Shown in pieces: positions 11,590-22,499 of a DNA stretch of 64,000 bases. The notes beneath the pieces are model-generated. The model was not told the origin of the DNA. It saw nothing but the letters and a program-made list of their open reading frames with translations, and did not search any database. Source of the stretch: Trema orientale (taxonomy: Eukaryota; Streptophyta; Magnoliopsida; Rosales; Cannabaceae). The stretch's first letter is position 1. Each line of letters begins with the position of its first letter. The stretch lies in assembly GCA_002914845.1 (NCBI GenBank), contig JXTC01000138.1:593994-657993 (forward strand), written 5' to 3'. Made by a program: the position numbers and the translations under genes.

Positions 11590-13635
11590 ATCTGATAGCA
11601 GGTGGGACTAGGTGGATTTAAAAACTATATATATATATTATGTCACGTATGTGACCATTGCATTATTATTGTCTATGACATAGTATATTTTTTCATATTA
11701 TATAAAGCAGGTTGCGTGATCTGGATGCCCGCGGAATGTTGATTCGTAAAAGTGGATGAGAAAAAGAAATCAAGGTATAAGCCAAAACATGCAAAAGTGT
11801 GAGTATACAGTGAAGCGCGCGCGGTCGTTTTTGGCGAAGAAATTTGGAGAAGTAATTTGACCAAACGAAAAGATCTCGCGATCAATCTGTGGGTTTTGGT
11901 TGGGGTCTACATTTGCTTTTCTCTTTTTCTAGTGAAAATTACTCTTACACGCCTTTATTCATATCTGATTCATTGATAGAAGTTTTAATACTTCTTTTTT
12001 TTTTTTTCCCTTTTAGGTCATATTATTATGTCTTTCAACATTTTTAAAATAAGGTTATTTTAGTAAACTAACTTCTTAAATTTGGGATCTAATTTAAGGT
12101 TTGGGATCTAATTTAAGGTGGGTATAAATTTATGGCCAAATTTTAGATCATAGTTTGCAAAATAATCGTTTTTCAAACACTGTTAAAAAGTGTCCGAATT
12201 TTAAAAATTATTTTGAAAATAGTCATTTTTTATATTTAGTATATCAAAATATATTGATTTATTTTTGAAAATTAATTTTTTTTTAAAAAAATAAATTAAT
12301 CTATTTTTCAAAAAATGTTTTACTTTTCAAAAATTGATTTATTTCATTTAATAAATAAAAATATATTGATTTATTTGTGAAGATTTATTTATTTTTTAAA
12401 AAATTGATTTCCTATTTCAAAAATTGATTTATTTTTTCAAATATTGATTTACTTTATAAAAAAATAGATCAACTGAAAATGGTTATTTATCAAAATAAAA
12501 TCATAAAACAGTTATTTATTAAATAGGTGTAAAAAACGGCCATTTTTTAAATTGATCTTAAAAAAAAAAGCTATTTCTTATAAATACTCATAAATTTATA
12601 GATATATTAATTTCACTGAATGGGATGGTGCCCGCCACCAGCCTAAATAGAGTGGGTTTTCACCATTAAAAATTATGCAGGGCATAGAGTAAGGATTTCC
12701 CGTTTAATACTTAGCGGAGCAAGACCGGTTTGGGAGTGAGTGTCTTGCACCGATCCACCCCATTTATATATAAGTCAAATATATATATATTTTTTTGTTT
12801 AATAATAATTTAACTAGAATTGTTTAAAAAAAAAACCTAATAATATATAGTCATATGCTAATATTGTTTGATTCTAAGTATTTGGGATTATGTTATCTTT
12901 TTATATGATTTTGGGGTTGAATACTTTATATTAGAACAATTCTAGTATGTTAAAAGTTTTATTTAAATATTTTTTAGTTATTTATATATTTTATTAAACT
13001 ATAAATTCAATAAATTTGAGCTAAAATTAAAGTTTTCAATGAGTTTAACTTCAATTTAGGTTTGGTTTTTTCCTTAAGGTATTTAGACTTTTAAAAGACT
13101 CGGACCAATATAGGACTTTTTAAATGATTCAAATGACGGTTCCAAATGAGGAACCCTGATATATCAGTAGGGAAACCATTCCCCAAAACCACCCCATACC
13201 AAATTGAACGGTGAATGACGCGAGGATAATATAATAAAATAATAACGAGAATGGGGATGGTAAACACAAAACTAGTTCCACTTCACCTTGTTGACATCCC
13301 TATAAATTGACAATAATTTTGAAATGTGATAAAAATAATGTTGATAACAACTAAAATTTAAGATAAAAATGTAAGGTATAACAAGGTAATTTCCTACAAA
13401 AAATTCTATAGATAGCACAACAATTCCAATTGGCCTAGCATGTATCTTATTATTTTCTCTACCTTTCATACTTCTCCGTCTCAACTTTCTCTCCCTTCTG
13501 CCATTCTATTCTTTGTCCTTACTCTCATTCACTTTATTAGGATTATGAACCTAATGTACAATTGTATAAGGTTATTGGTACATTTTTGTATTAGGTTACT
13601 CAAAATAAAAAAGAGCTTTAGAAAATTAATTACGT
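11590..13635. other. Non-coding repeats upstream of gene 1
   Basis: From about 12150 to 12590 there is a degenerate array of AAAAATTGATTTATTTT-like units with weakly complementary ends, similar in style to the foldbacks elsewhere in the window. At 12600-12780 and 13170-13265 are two blocks (GGAGCAAGACCGGTTTGGGAG and CATTCCCCAAAACCACCCC regions) that look like CpG-depleted remains of a GC-rich interspersed repeat. Short ORFs at 13272-13637 lie in low-complexity sequence and match nothing I recognise. Confidence 0.4.
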
Positions 13636-14687
13636 GAGGTGATAATACGGAAATTATAAAAATAACATAAGATATTTTTACTTGGTTCAGTTATCTCCCG
13701 ATAACCTACGTCCAAGGGGCCACGCCCAGAGAATAAACACTATTAGTAAAGTATGAATGAATACAAACACCAATTTGACTTATACAATAAAAGACTCCCT
13801 CTTTTGATTGTCGCAATGTGGATGTATTCCTTCACCAACGTGTCTAGCGAGCACCACTCGTCTTAGGTTGACTTCGTTCTTCTGAAATCCCTCCAGATAC
13901 TTGAAGTCGACAATCAGCACCTCTCCCGAAGTGCTATCACACACACGACTAGGACACCTCCTAAGTCTAAAATATGGCTAAAAGAAAAACCTTTCTTTTA
14001 CACTCAATAGCCAAAATACAATAGTGGTCTCTCTCACTAAAGCTACTCTTGAGCGGCCTTAATATAGAGAGAGGAGCAAGCCTTCACGTTAATTCCTGCC
14101 AATGGACAATAAAAAGCATTTAATGTTGATTAGAAGACTTGCAAAATCAGAAAAGTTTGTTACCAAACTTAGAAAAACGGATCTGGAAAATAGTTACTGA
14201 TTCTGTCCACATGTTGCAACATGATCTGTCAACCAGTCATGTTGTAACAGAAAAGGAAACTTTCAGATTACTTTCCTAGAACAAAATAATCAGTTACTCA
14301 AACCTATTTGACAGCTAATAGCACGAATTAGAGTAACTTTAATCAGTGAGAATCAGCACAAATGAGTTAAGGAAACTTCCATAAAAGATATTAACATAAA
14401 ATATTCATTTAAAGGAATTTCCTTAATGAAATAGTGACATATACTCAAAACCAATTTAGGTAAGAGTCATTTACCTATTCCCTATCAATTAAATCCGTGT
14501 ATGCATTAATAAGATCAGATTTTTATGATTGACAACTATACAAATCGTGACCTAAAGCATATAAAAGGAAAATACGGACTATACTGAAAAACCTAATCAG
14601 ATCAAATATTTAGTCGCATGTTGTAACATAACCGTGAAACCAGTCATGTTACAACATAAAGGTTGCCAACAGATATTTGCTCTTTCA
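13636..14687 (-). repeat. 3' LTR of the Sirevirus-like element
   Basis: The right end, TTTGCTCTTTCA, is matched in the other LTR (ending 18910). The LTR contains the palindromic motif TGTTGCAACA or near copies at about 14213, 14244, 14627 and 14646. The left end is not verified because the corresponding part of the other LTR falls in the N gap. No convincing 5-bp target duplication was found: AAATA follows 18910, and the nearest AAATA on the left is at 13603. Confidence 0.65.
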
Positions 14688-15946
14688 ATCTCCCCCTTTG
14701 GCATCTTTTAGACAAATATTTGATATTCCTGCAAAACAAGGTCAGTATATAGCCAAAAATCCATATATGCTTTCTCCCCCTTTTGGATAAAAGATCCAAA
14801 GGCAAAGAACACAAACACTAAAACAAGTGATAAAAACTGTCAAGTACAAAACATCTGATCACAGTTTTCTCTTTCATGGCTCCCCCTCAGAAAAACTCCC
14901 CCTCACTAAATGACATGATCATCAAAAAGGAAGGAAAGAAGCATGTCTTCCATTAATTTTGAGGATTCATCACAACCAAAAGCTTCTGCAAAACTAGAAA
15001 AAGCATCAAAAGAAGTAGGAGAAAAGAAAGTGAACAATGATAAAAGAAATATGCAAAGACAACCCTTTCGTTACCCGTAACTGAAAAAGAAAATGAATTA
15101 GAGCCAAAAAAATTTTGAGAAATCAAATAACTAGCTTTTGGAATATGTTTCAACATATGACATCAACAAGCAGATTTTCCATTAACCATTAAAAAAAAAT
15201 CATTTTATTCCCATGTTGTAATATGCCTCATTTTACCACAAAGTCAGAACTTTTCATATGGAAAGCTAGAATGAAAAATAGAAATTAATGAATTTTTATT
15301 AATCATAAAATGATTTTAAAATAGACAGATCTTACCATTTTTATCCTCCAAAATTTTCAAAAAATTTTAGGTCAAATCAATCACCAAAAATTAAAAAATA
15401 ACTGACATACTTTATTTTGCTGATCTCCACAAAAATTCACATTTATTACAGGCTTTTGTGTGTACTGTGATTTCTTGAGCAGTACAACTTTGTTTATTAC
15501 TACTGCATTTTTATATTTTTTTTTTATATAACAGCACAAAAATGAAGTACCCACAGTTAGTAGCTTTCACTCTATCACTGAGGTAGCCCTTTTCACATGG
15601 TAGATCGTCTTCTACTGTATTTGTGATACATAGCACCGGATTACTCATGGATGGCTTTCACACATCAGTGTAGGTAGCTTTTTCTGACTATGGAGCCTGT
15701 TTTCACAAAAATTCTTTTCTGAGATCAAATAATCAAAAGTTAGTCAGTCAAAATCCAATTTAAGATTTTCAATTTTTCCTGAAATATTCAAAGATTTTAA
15801 AAGATAAAAACAACAAAAACTGTATATTAGAAAATCAATTCATAATTGACAAAAATTCATCTTTTTCCAGATTTTCTTTAAGCTTTCCAGACAAAAATAT
15901 CCCAACTTTAAAAGGCAAAACTTAGCACAAAATTAAAAGTAACAAA
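14688..15946 (-). other. 3' untranslated internal region with several polypurine tracts
   Basis: Read on the minus strand there are four G-rich purine tracts: AAAGGGGGAGA next to the LTR (about 14690-14699), AAAAGGGGGAGAA (about 14774-14786), and two GAGGGGGAG copies (about 14881-14906). Several tracts upstream of the 3' LTR are a described trait of Sireviruses. No coding remnant of RT, RNase H or an envelope-like gene is evident. Short ORFs such as 14953-15156 look like chance. Confidence 0.55.
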
Positions 15947-17644
15947 TCACATGGAACATATCCCTAAGGTTTTCCTTAAGAAATAAAAAATGAGTAAAGT
16001 CAAAAGATTTTGTGGAAATATCTGCAAGTTGTATCTCTGTTTCAACTTTTCCAAAATTAATGATTTTATTTTAGGCTCAATCAAAGAAGAAAAGCACACA
16101 TATTTGATCAAATTCATATACCTTTTCCTTGTAACCATGAAATCATCAACACTACCTATCATTAGGTTAGACGAATGATTTTTCTTCACCTTAGATGGGG
16201 GTTCAGCAGATACAATGTCTCTCTGTTTAGTTGATGTAGCAACATCAGAATTTGGCGTTGAAACATGACTGTCTGGCTCTGCATCAGCATCAGGCTGTGC
16301 TGTAACATACATTTTTGAACCATAATCCTCTACAGCTTTATCAGTAAAGCTATTGATCTCATTCTTTATGTGATCCACCAGTATAGTTTTGTCACCTGTC
16401 ATGTGCTTAGAACACCCAATATCATTAGTAGCACATATTCTAAAACAAGTTAAATAAGTAGAGCAATTCAAATCTGATTTCTTTATCCAAACTTTTCTTG
16501 TTTTATTTGAAAGATCTATCTTTTTCCTAAGTATTTTTCTTTGGAAAGGAATCATGTGTGAAAAATATTTATTTTCCAAAAAATTCATCAATGTAAAACA
16601 CGGAGGTCTGATATGACCTTTAACACTGCAAAAGTGACAAGTTGGAATAAACTTACCATACTTACCTGTCGAACCAGATGCTGCTGATTTCTGGTGTGTT
16701 GCAACGTGTGTTGCAACATTAACACGATTACCTATTACTGGTGAAGTAATTTTATTTTGTGTTGCAACATAAGGTTTCTGTGTTGCAACATCGATACTTG
16801 TTCCTGCACCAGAGTTAGAAACAGAACTCTTAACAAAAACAGTTTTGGAGTTAGAGTGCTCACCTTTAAATCCGAGTCCTTTATGATTAGAACTGCATTT
16901 ACCAATGGACAAAATATGATCAAACATGTCAGTACCAGAATTTAACATCTTTAAGGACTTTTGAGTCCTTTCAAAATCAGCTGAGACCTCTTTCAGTTTT
17001 GCTTCCTTTTCAGCCAACAAGGTCTCCAGTTTCTGCACTTTGATCTCGGAGTTCTCCCTGTACTGAATAAGGGCAGAAATCCTTCTTTCAAGCGATCTGT
17101 TCTGATCAACTACTCTAACCCATTGAGAATACATATTCTCATATGATGCTCGAATTGATTCTTCATTCAGTTCAGATTTATCACTATCAGAATCTGTATC
17201 ATAATCTTTTTCTGTCTCGGATGTTGTAACAGAACTTTTCCACGTAGACTGTGTTGCAACACGACCTGCAGATTTCTGCAAAGAACAAACATCATCCGAA
17301 ACTAAAGAAACACCAAAGGCTATGTGATTACTTACATGATTGTCATCTTCTTCTCGACTACTTTCAGATTCCTCATCACTCCATATAGAGCTCATAGCCT
17401 TTGCCTTTTTCTTCAAGGTATTGGCACACTCAGCTTGCACGTGGCCATACCCCTCGCATTCCCTACATTGAATTCCTTTATTGGTGCTGCCTGATTTTGT
17501 CATCTTACCCATATTTTTCGTCAACAAGGCAAGATTTTTTTCATCTTCTTTAGCGTATTTAGACACCGATTTTGAGGCTTTTTCTCTCTGCTTGAGATTC
17601 ATCTCATACGTCTGAAGTGATCCCATCAATTCCTCAACTTTCAT
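15947..17644 (-). CDS. gag: Copia gag (C-terminal part) fused to protease-start and post-integrase remnants
   Basis: A 565-codon open frame; the true N-terminus lies in the N gap to the right, so the Met at 17644 is only the first visible one. Residues 1-20 (MKVEELMGSLQTYEMNLKQR) match the end of the UBN2-type gag domain. A CCHC zinc knuckle, CRECEGYGHVQAEC, follows near residue 60, then an acidic Ser/Glu-rich stretch and a coiled coil (about 165-235). A second Cys/His motif is CHFCSVKGHIRPPC near 336. The frame then enters the protease start, where the usual D-S/T-G is D-I-G (DIGCSKHMTG). After about 80 residues it reaches a linker normally found between integrase and RT (SVDDFMVTRKRYMN). 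Integrase, RT and RNase H are absent. Several VAT tripeptides are encoded by the palindrome GTTGCAACA. It is a gag-only, non-autonomous product. Confidence 0.8.
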   Translation of the reverse strand: MKVEELMGSLQTYEMNLKQREKASKSVSKYAKEDEKNLALLTKNMGKMTKSGSTNKGIQCRECEGYGHVQAECANTLKKKAKAMSSIWSDEESESSREEDDNHVSNHIAFGVSLVSDDVCSLQKSAGRVATQSTWKSSVTTSETEKDYDTDSDSDKSELNEESIRASYENMYSQWVRVVDQNRSLERRISALIQYRENSEIKVQKLETLLAEKEAKLKEVSADFERTQKSLKMLNSGTDMFDHILSIGKCSSNHKGLGFKGEHSNSKTVFVKSSVSNSGAGTSIDVATQKPYVATQNKITSPVIGNRVNVATHVATHQKSAASGSTGKYGKFIPTCHFCSVKGHIRPPCFTLMNFLENKYFSHMIPFQRKILRKKIDLSNKTRKVWIKKSDLNCSTYLTCFRICATNDIGCSKHMTGDKTILVDHIKNEINSFTDKAVEDYGSKMYVTAQPDADAEPDSHVSTPNSDVATSTKQRDIVSAEPPSKVKKNHSSNLMIGSVDDFMVTRKRYMNLIKYVCFSSLIEPKIKSLILEKLKQRYNLQIFPQNLLTLLIFYFLRKTLGICSM

Positions 17645-17664
17645 TAGATCAAGATTCTTGCTCT

Positions 17665-18541
17665 NNNNNNNNNNNNNNNNNNNNNNNNNNNNNNNNNNNN
17701 NNNNNNNNNNNNNNNNNNNNNNNNNNNNNNNNNNNNNNNNNNNNNNNNNNNNNNNNNNNNNNNNNNNNNNNNNNNNNNNNNNNNNNNNNNNNNNNNNNNN
17801 NNNNNNNNNNNNNNNNNNNNNNNNNNNNNNNNNNNNNNNNNNNNNNNNNNNNNNNNNNNNNNNNNNNNNNNNNNNNNNNNNNNNNNNNNNNNNNNNNNNN
17901 NNNNNNNNNNNNNNNNNNNNNNNNNNNNNNNNNNNNNNNNNNNNNNNNNNNNNNNNNNNNNNNNNNNNNNNNNNNNNNNNNNNNNNNNNNNNNNNNNNNN
18001 NNNNNNNNNNNNNNNNNNNNNNNNNNNNNNNNNNNNNNNNNNNNNNNNNNNNNNNNNNNNNNNNNNNNNNNNNNNNNNNNNNNNNNNNNNNNNNNNNNNN
18101 NNNNNNNNNNNNNNNNNNNNNNNNNNNNNNNNNNNNNNNNNNNNNNNNNNNNNNNNNNNNNNNNNNNNNNNNNNNNNNNNNNNNNNNNNNNNNNNNNNNN
18201 NNNNNNNNNNNNNNNNNNNNNNNNNNNNNNNNNNNNNNNNNNNNNNNNNNNNNNNNNNNNNNNNNNNNNNNNNNNNNNNNNNNNNNNNNNNNNNNNNNNN
18301 NNNNNNNNNNNNNNNNNNNNNNNNNNNNNNNNNNNNNNNNNNNNNNNNNNNNNNNNNNNNNNNNNNNNNNNNNNNNNNNNNNNNNNNNNNNNNNNNNNNN
18401 NNNNNNNNNNNNNNNNNNNNNNNNNNNNNNNNNNNNNNNNNNNNNNNNNNNNNNNNNNNNNNNNNNNNNNNNNNNNNNNNNNNNNNNNNNNNNNNNNNNN
18501 NNNNNNNNNNNNNNNNNNNNNNNNNNNNNNNNNNNNNNNNN
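17665..18541. other. Assembly gap (877 N)
   Basis: Undetermined bases. The gap should contain the rest of the right LTR (about 690 bp by comparison with the left copy), the primer-binding site, leader and gag N-terminus. Together these probably need more than 877 bp, so the gap is likely undersized. Confidence 0.9.
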
Positions 18542-18910
18542 TAGTACGAATTAGAGTAACTTTAATCAGTGAGAATCAGCACAAATGAGTTAAGGAAACT
18601 TCCATAAAAGATATTAACATAAAATATTCATTTAAAAGAATTTCCTTAATGAAATAGTGACATATACTCAAAACCAATTTAGGTAAAAGTCATTTACCTA
18701 TTCCCTATCAATTAAATTCGTGTATGCATTAATAAGATCAGATTTTTATGATTGACAACTATACAAATCGTGACCTAAAGCATATAAAAGAAAAATACGG
18801 ACTATACTGAAAAACCTAATCAGATCAAATATTTAGTCGCATGTTGTAACATAACTGTGAAACCAGTCATGTTGCAATATAAAGGTTGCCAACAGATATT
18901 TGCTCTTTCA
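18542..18910 (-). repeat. Partial 5' LTR of the Sirevirus-like element
   Basis: Matches about 14321-14687 with roughly 98% identity by eye. It carries two copies of the palindromic motif in decayed form (TGTTGTAACA near 18843, TGTTGCAATA near 18870). Truncated by the N gap. Confidence 0.85.
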
Positions 18911-19114
18911 AAATAAACCACCCTCATCCCCACTCCCCTATTGAGGAGGACAAAACTAGGATATATGCATAACGGGTATTGGCAAAACCCTCCACTCTAT
19001 CCATTTATACTCTTAATATTTGGTAGGAGTGAGGGAAGATAGGAATGAATGAGACCTATATTACCTAAGGAAACGAAGTAAGAGAGGAAGGGAGCACTCA
19101 TCCCTTACTGTGTA

Positions 19115-19475
19115 CCTTATTGTGTTTGGTATGAGAGGAAGGAGAGAAGACCAAAATCTTCTTCTTTGTTTGGTAAGAGAGAGAAATGGAAGGAAGGGGA
19201 AGATTCAAGTTAGAATAAGAACTTCACCACTTGAGTGGGCATATCTCTCCTAAAATCTCTCTAATTTTGGAAGAATAGGAATTTAATTAAAACTGAAGGT
19301 TTGAAATTCCTTGTCCAATCTCTTCTCTCCTACAATCATTCCTACCAAACCAGTATACCCCAAATGTATCTAATAGTTCTCTCACCCCCTCTTCTTCCTT
19401 CCACTTCTCTCTCTTACCAAATACGTTATTTGGCTTTTATTCCTTCCACTTCTCCCTCCTACCATACACACTCTT
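19115..19475. mobile_element. MITE-like inverted-repeat element
   Basis: Arms of roughly 90 bp are inverted copies: TGTGTTTGGTATGAGAGGAA (19121) pairs with the complement of ACCATACACA (19461). Both arms contain a second TTTGGTAAGAGAGAGAA-type block and GGAAGGA runs. The interior has no coding capacity. Target duplication is unclear. Confidence 0.55.
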
Positions 19476-19810
19476 AGGAAAATTGTAGTAGCTAGGGTGA
19501 TCATTAACCATTAATAGTAGTCACTTTATCCACTATGCATGTGATGTGGGAGATCAATTATGCAATCTAGACCTAAACCCATTATTAGAATAAAAAAATT
19601 AAAAAAGAAAGAAAATAAAAACAAAGTTGTTCAAGTTTTATGTTAAATTCTCAAGGGCAAAAAAGATGAACAAAAGTATTCGTCCACACACGTTTATAGA
19701 GTACGTAAATGAATATAAGAGCATCTTCAAAGCATAAGTTATAGAATACTATTAAATTTTAGTATTTGTGCAAAAATGACCTCTTCAATCTTATGCTAAA
19801 TTTAACATGT

Positions 19811-20015
19811 TTTTTTTTTTTTTTTTAATAAAAGTGGGGCTTAACTAATGACCTCCACTTACTACAAATTAAAGAAAAATACCTAATACTACCCAATTCC
19901 CACCCCACCCTATTAGGGATAATAGGTTTTCACGCCTACCCCCGGTGTGACTCGAACCTAGGACCGAGATCCTAGGTAGTGGGTGCTCTTACCATTTGAG
20001 CCAACTCACTTCGTC
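19811..20015 (-). mobile_element. tRNA-derived SINE with poly(A)/T-rich end
   Basis: On the minus strand TGGCTCAAATGG is a near-perfect pol III A box and GGTTCGAGTCA a near-perfect B box, about 45 nt apart. The body ends GGTCATTAGTTAAGCCCCAC, then TTTTATT and a long A run, the same end as the SINE at 1961-2158. A short duplication (AACATGT near 19804 and 20016) flanks it. This is the best-preserved promoter of the three copies. Confidence 0.8.
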
Positions 20016-20610
20016 AACATGTATTTTTTTTTTAAAAAACCAAATATAGCACCAAATAATAATATCACATGCTAAATATTTACATGTGCTTCTATTTTAC
20101 AATATTGCCAATAATAGGTAGCTCGATCGTAGTTAGATCATAAATTATAAGAATAATAGTTAATCAGAAGACAATAAAAGAAAACCTCACCATCATAGAG
20201 TGATGCCTTATGCTTTGTCGGAATTTAAAAATATCATCATCAATAATATAGAATCTATTTCTTATTTAAGAATGGTAAGAAAAGGAAGTCGGTAAGCAAC
20301 TACTCCACTTCGGTTGATAAAAAATTTACTATATATGCACGTGGAGTGTTGAAGAGTCAAAAGCTATGCGCCACCTGTAGCTTCCTTACCTGAATCAACT
20401 TCTTTCCTCCCAACTCATCGCTTGCGTGCTAAGAAGAATTCCGCACATTCTCTCATCCTCTGACCTGTTGACTTTGTGAATATAGACAAATTCCATTAGA
20501 GTAGGAACTTCATGGATGGACTTTTATTCGGACAAAATACCCTTCAGCTAGCTTTTTCACTTTTGTTAAGAACTTAAGAGTAGTTTTTTATTCTCTCATA
20601 TTTGGAAGTT

Positions 20611-21060
20611 TACCTATATGCTCTAATTTTTACATTTATAGCATTATTTTGCCCTAATTTTTACAAATATTGTGTCATTTTGCCCGATTAGCAGATGATA
20701 TTAAAACAAATTGTCATTTTATCCACCAAATATAGAGATCCACTAAATAAAAAGGAATAAAAAAAAAAAATCGCTATATTTTCAAATTTGCACAGATTTT
20801 CGGAAAACTTTTACAATTAAAATCTAGAATGATGAGAAATTTTCCATAATCTCATTTGTATGAAATGGCGTCTAGTTTAAATGAGTATTATTTTCAATGA
20901 AAAATCAAAAGCTTTCCTCATCCATACGAATAGGCCTTCAATGGGGAAAACTACCAATAGATTTGTAAAGAACTGGGCAAAACAATTCTGTATTTATAAA
21001 AATGGGTAAACTGACATTACATTTGCAAAACAATTGGGTGCACATACTAAATTTCAAATG
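20611..21060. repeat. Foldback element, AT-rich
   Basis: The left end (TTTTTACATTTATAGCATTA, TTTTGCCC) and the right end (complement of GGGCAAAACA, GGGTAAACTG, ATTTGCAAAAC) are imperfect inverted copies over about 80 bp. The stretch 20016-20610 before it is non-coding, and 21061-21215 after it also shows nothing. Confidence 0.45.
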
Positions 21061-21449
21061 TAAGAAAGCAAACGATTACTTTTAGTGAAAGTCAGGAGCT
21101 ATAGAGTACTTCGTTTTTTTTGTTACTCTATGTAATATAGTATATTACTATATGCATTTTGTAAAGAATTCTGAACAATAAATAACTCAACAATTCTTTA
21201 TATATATATATATGAATAATCTAACAGAAAAAGAAGCAGCCGCATGGCACTCAAGCAAAATTGGCGTCTATAAGACCAAATACCCTGAAAAAGTAATTGA
21301 ACAACTCAATATCAGTGAAATTTACAATTCGCTCAGTCCACTTCTTCTTAAAGTTCAATTGCTTGTATTATAGCTTCTCCTAGCTATGCTTCATTTTTAT
21401 TATTACTATTTTTTTAATAATAATAAAAATGACTTTTCTTGCTTGCTCT

Positions 21450-22490
21450 ACTAGTGTTTCTTCATCTTCAAATTGTGGAAATAAATTGTAATCATTTGTT
21501 TGAGAACCAAAGTCTCATTCACCTTCTTCATTGAATATTACATCTAGGATGCTGATTACTTTTCCATTGTTTAGATTGTACAACTTATAACCCTTCGAGT
21601 TTGTGTCATATCTAATGAAGATGAAGGTTTCACTTAGTTTGGTTCTTCTTTCATCCGGTACATGTACATGGGCTATGCTACCGAAGACTCTAATATGAGA
21701 GATTCCGGGCTTTCATCCACTCCATGCTTCTTGTAGTATCTTTTCCTATACAGTTCTTGTTGGAGAACGATTTGATAGATACACTGCGTATGCCACAGCT
21801 TCTGCCCAAAATTCTTTTGTCATTATCTTACTCTTGAGCATATTTCGTGCCATGTTGAGGATGGTCCAGTTCTTTCTTTCTGCCACGCCATTCTGCTGTG
21901 GGGGTCTTGGAACAGTTAGTGGTCATCGAATTCTATTGGCTTCGCAAAATTCTTGGAACTCCTTAGAAGTGAATTCTGCTCCTCTGTCGAATCTCATGGC
22001 TTTGATCTGAAGACCATTTTCTTTTTCAACTGCAACTTTGAACTTCTTGAAAGCTCAAAGGCTTCTGATTTTTGCTTCAAGAAAAAACCCTAAGTCTTTC
22101 TTGAAAAATCATCAATAAAGAGCAGGAAATAATTGTTTTTACCAAAAGAACTTGCCTTGATGGGATCGCAAACATCTCTATGTATGAGTTCAAGTGACTT
22201 TTGAGCTCTTGAATTTGACTTCTTTGGAAAGCTTTTCCTGAATTGCTTCCCAAGTAAGCATCCTTCACAAAGCGGATTAGGGTTATTGATGCTTGGCAAG
22301 CCTTTCACTATCTCTTTCTTGGATAGTAACTCTAGTCCTCCGAAGTTGATATACCCGAATCTCAAATGCCTTAGCCATGATAAATCCTTGTAATATTCTT
22401 TGAGACATTTTGCCACATCACTTTGAATGTTTAACAAAAACATTCTATTTCCTGATATAGGCACTTTGGCAATCAAGTTCATGTTGTTAT
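21450..22490 (-). pseudogene. Copia integrase remnant
   Basis: Minus-strand frames at 22482-22090 give a GAG-pre-integrase and HHCC-type region: WLRHLRFGYINFGGLELLSK, then CEGCLLGKQ, followed by the start of the catalytic core (LELIHRDVCDP, FLLFIDDFSR). Further left, in shifted frames, come [15 protein letters not shown] and [10 protein letters not shown], typical of the core end. Then RVFGSIAHVH and the GYKLYN segment reach down to about 21450. At least one frameshift near 22090-22110 and several stops separate the pieces. In the first core segment the usual DVCGP reads DVCDP. Confidence 0.85.
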
Positions 22491-22499
22491 CTCTTATAG

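Larger units (their letters stand above)
13636..18910 (-). mobile_element. Sirevirus-like Copia retrotransposon, internally deleted, with assembly gap
   Basis: Direct repeats at about 14320-14687 and 18542-18910 are the matching parts of two LTRs. The element reads on the minus strand: the polypurine tract AAAGGGGGAGAT lies just inside the left (3') LTR at 14688-14699, and the gag ORF runs leftward. The LTR terminus on the plus strand is GCTCTTTCA; the opposite terminus is uncertain (13636 is a best guess at TGAGG). Over about 367 aligned bases I count 7 differences, all transitions, so this is the youngest element here. A Sirevirus affiliation is inferred from gag architecture and several polypurine tracts. 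Most of pol is missing and 17665-18541 is an N gap. Confidence 0.8.

Noticed and set aside
13597..13612. CAAAATAAA shared at 13601 and 18909 as the Sirevirus-like target duplication
   Set aside because: Using it would make the LTR start with AAAAAG instead of TG; the match is probably chance in AT-rich DNA.
17617..18588. Long plus-strand ORFs across the first N run
   Set aside because: They are open only because Ns are untranslatable; they run through an assembly gap.
19935..20010. Functional tRNA gene on the minus strand
   Set aside because: A and B boxes are present but no cloverleaf acceptor stem can be closed, and the sequence continues into a SINE body and A tail.
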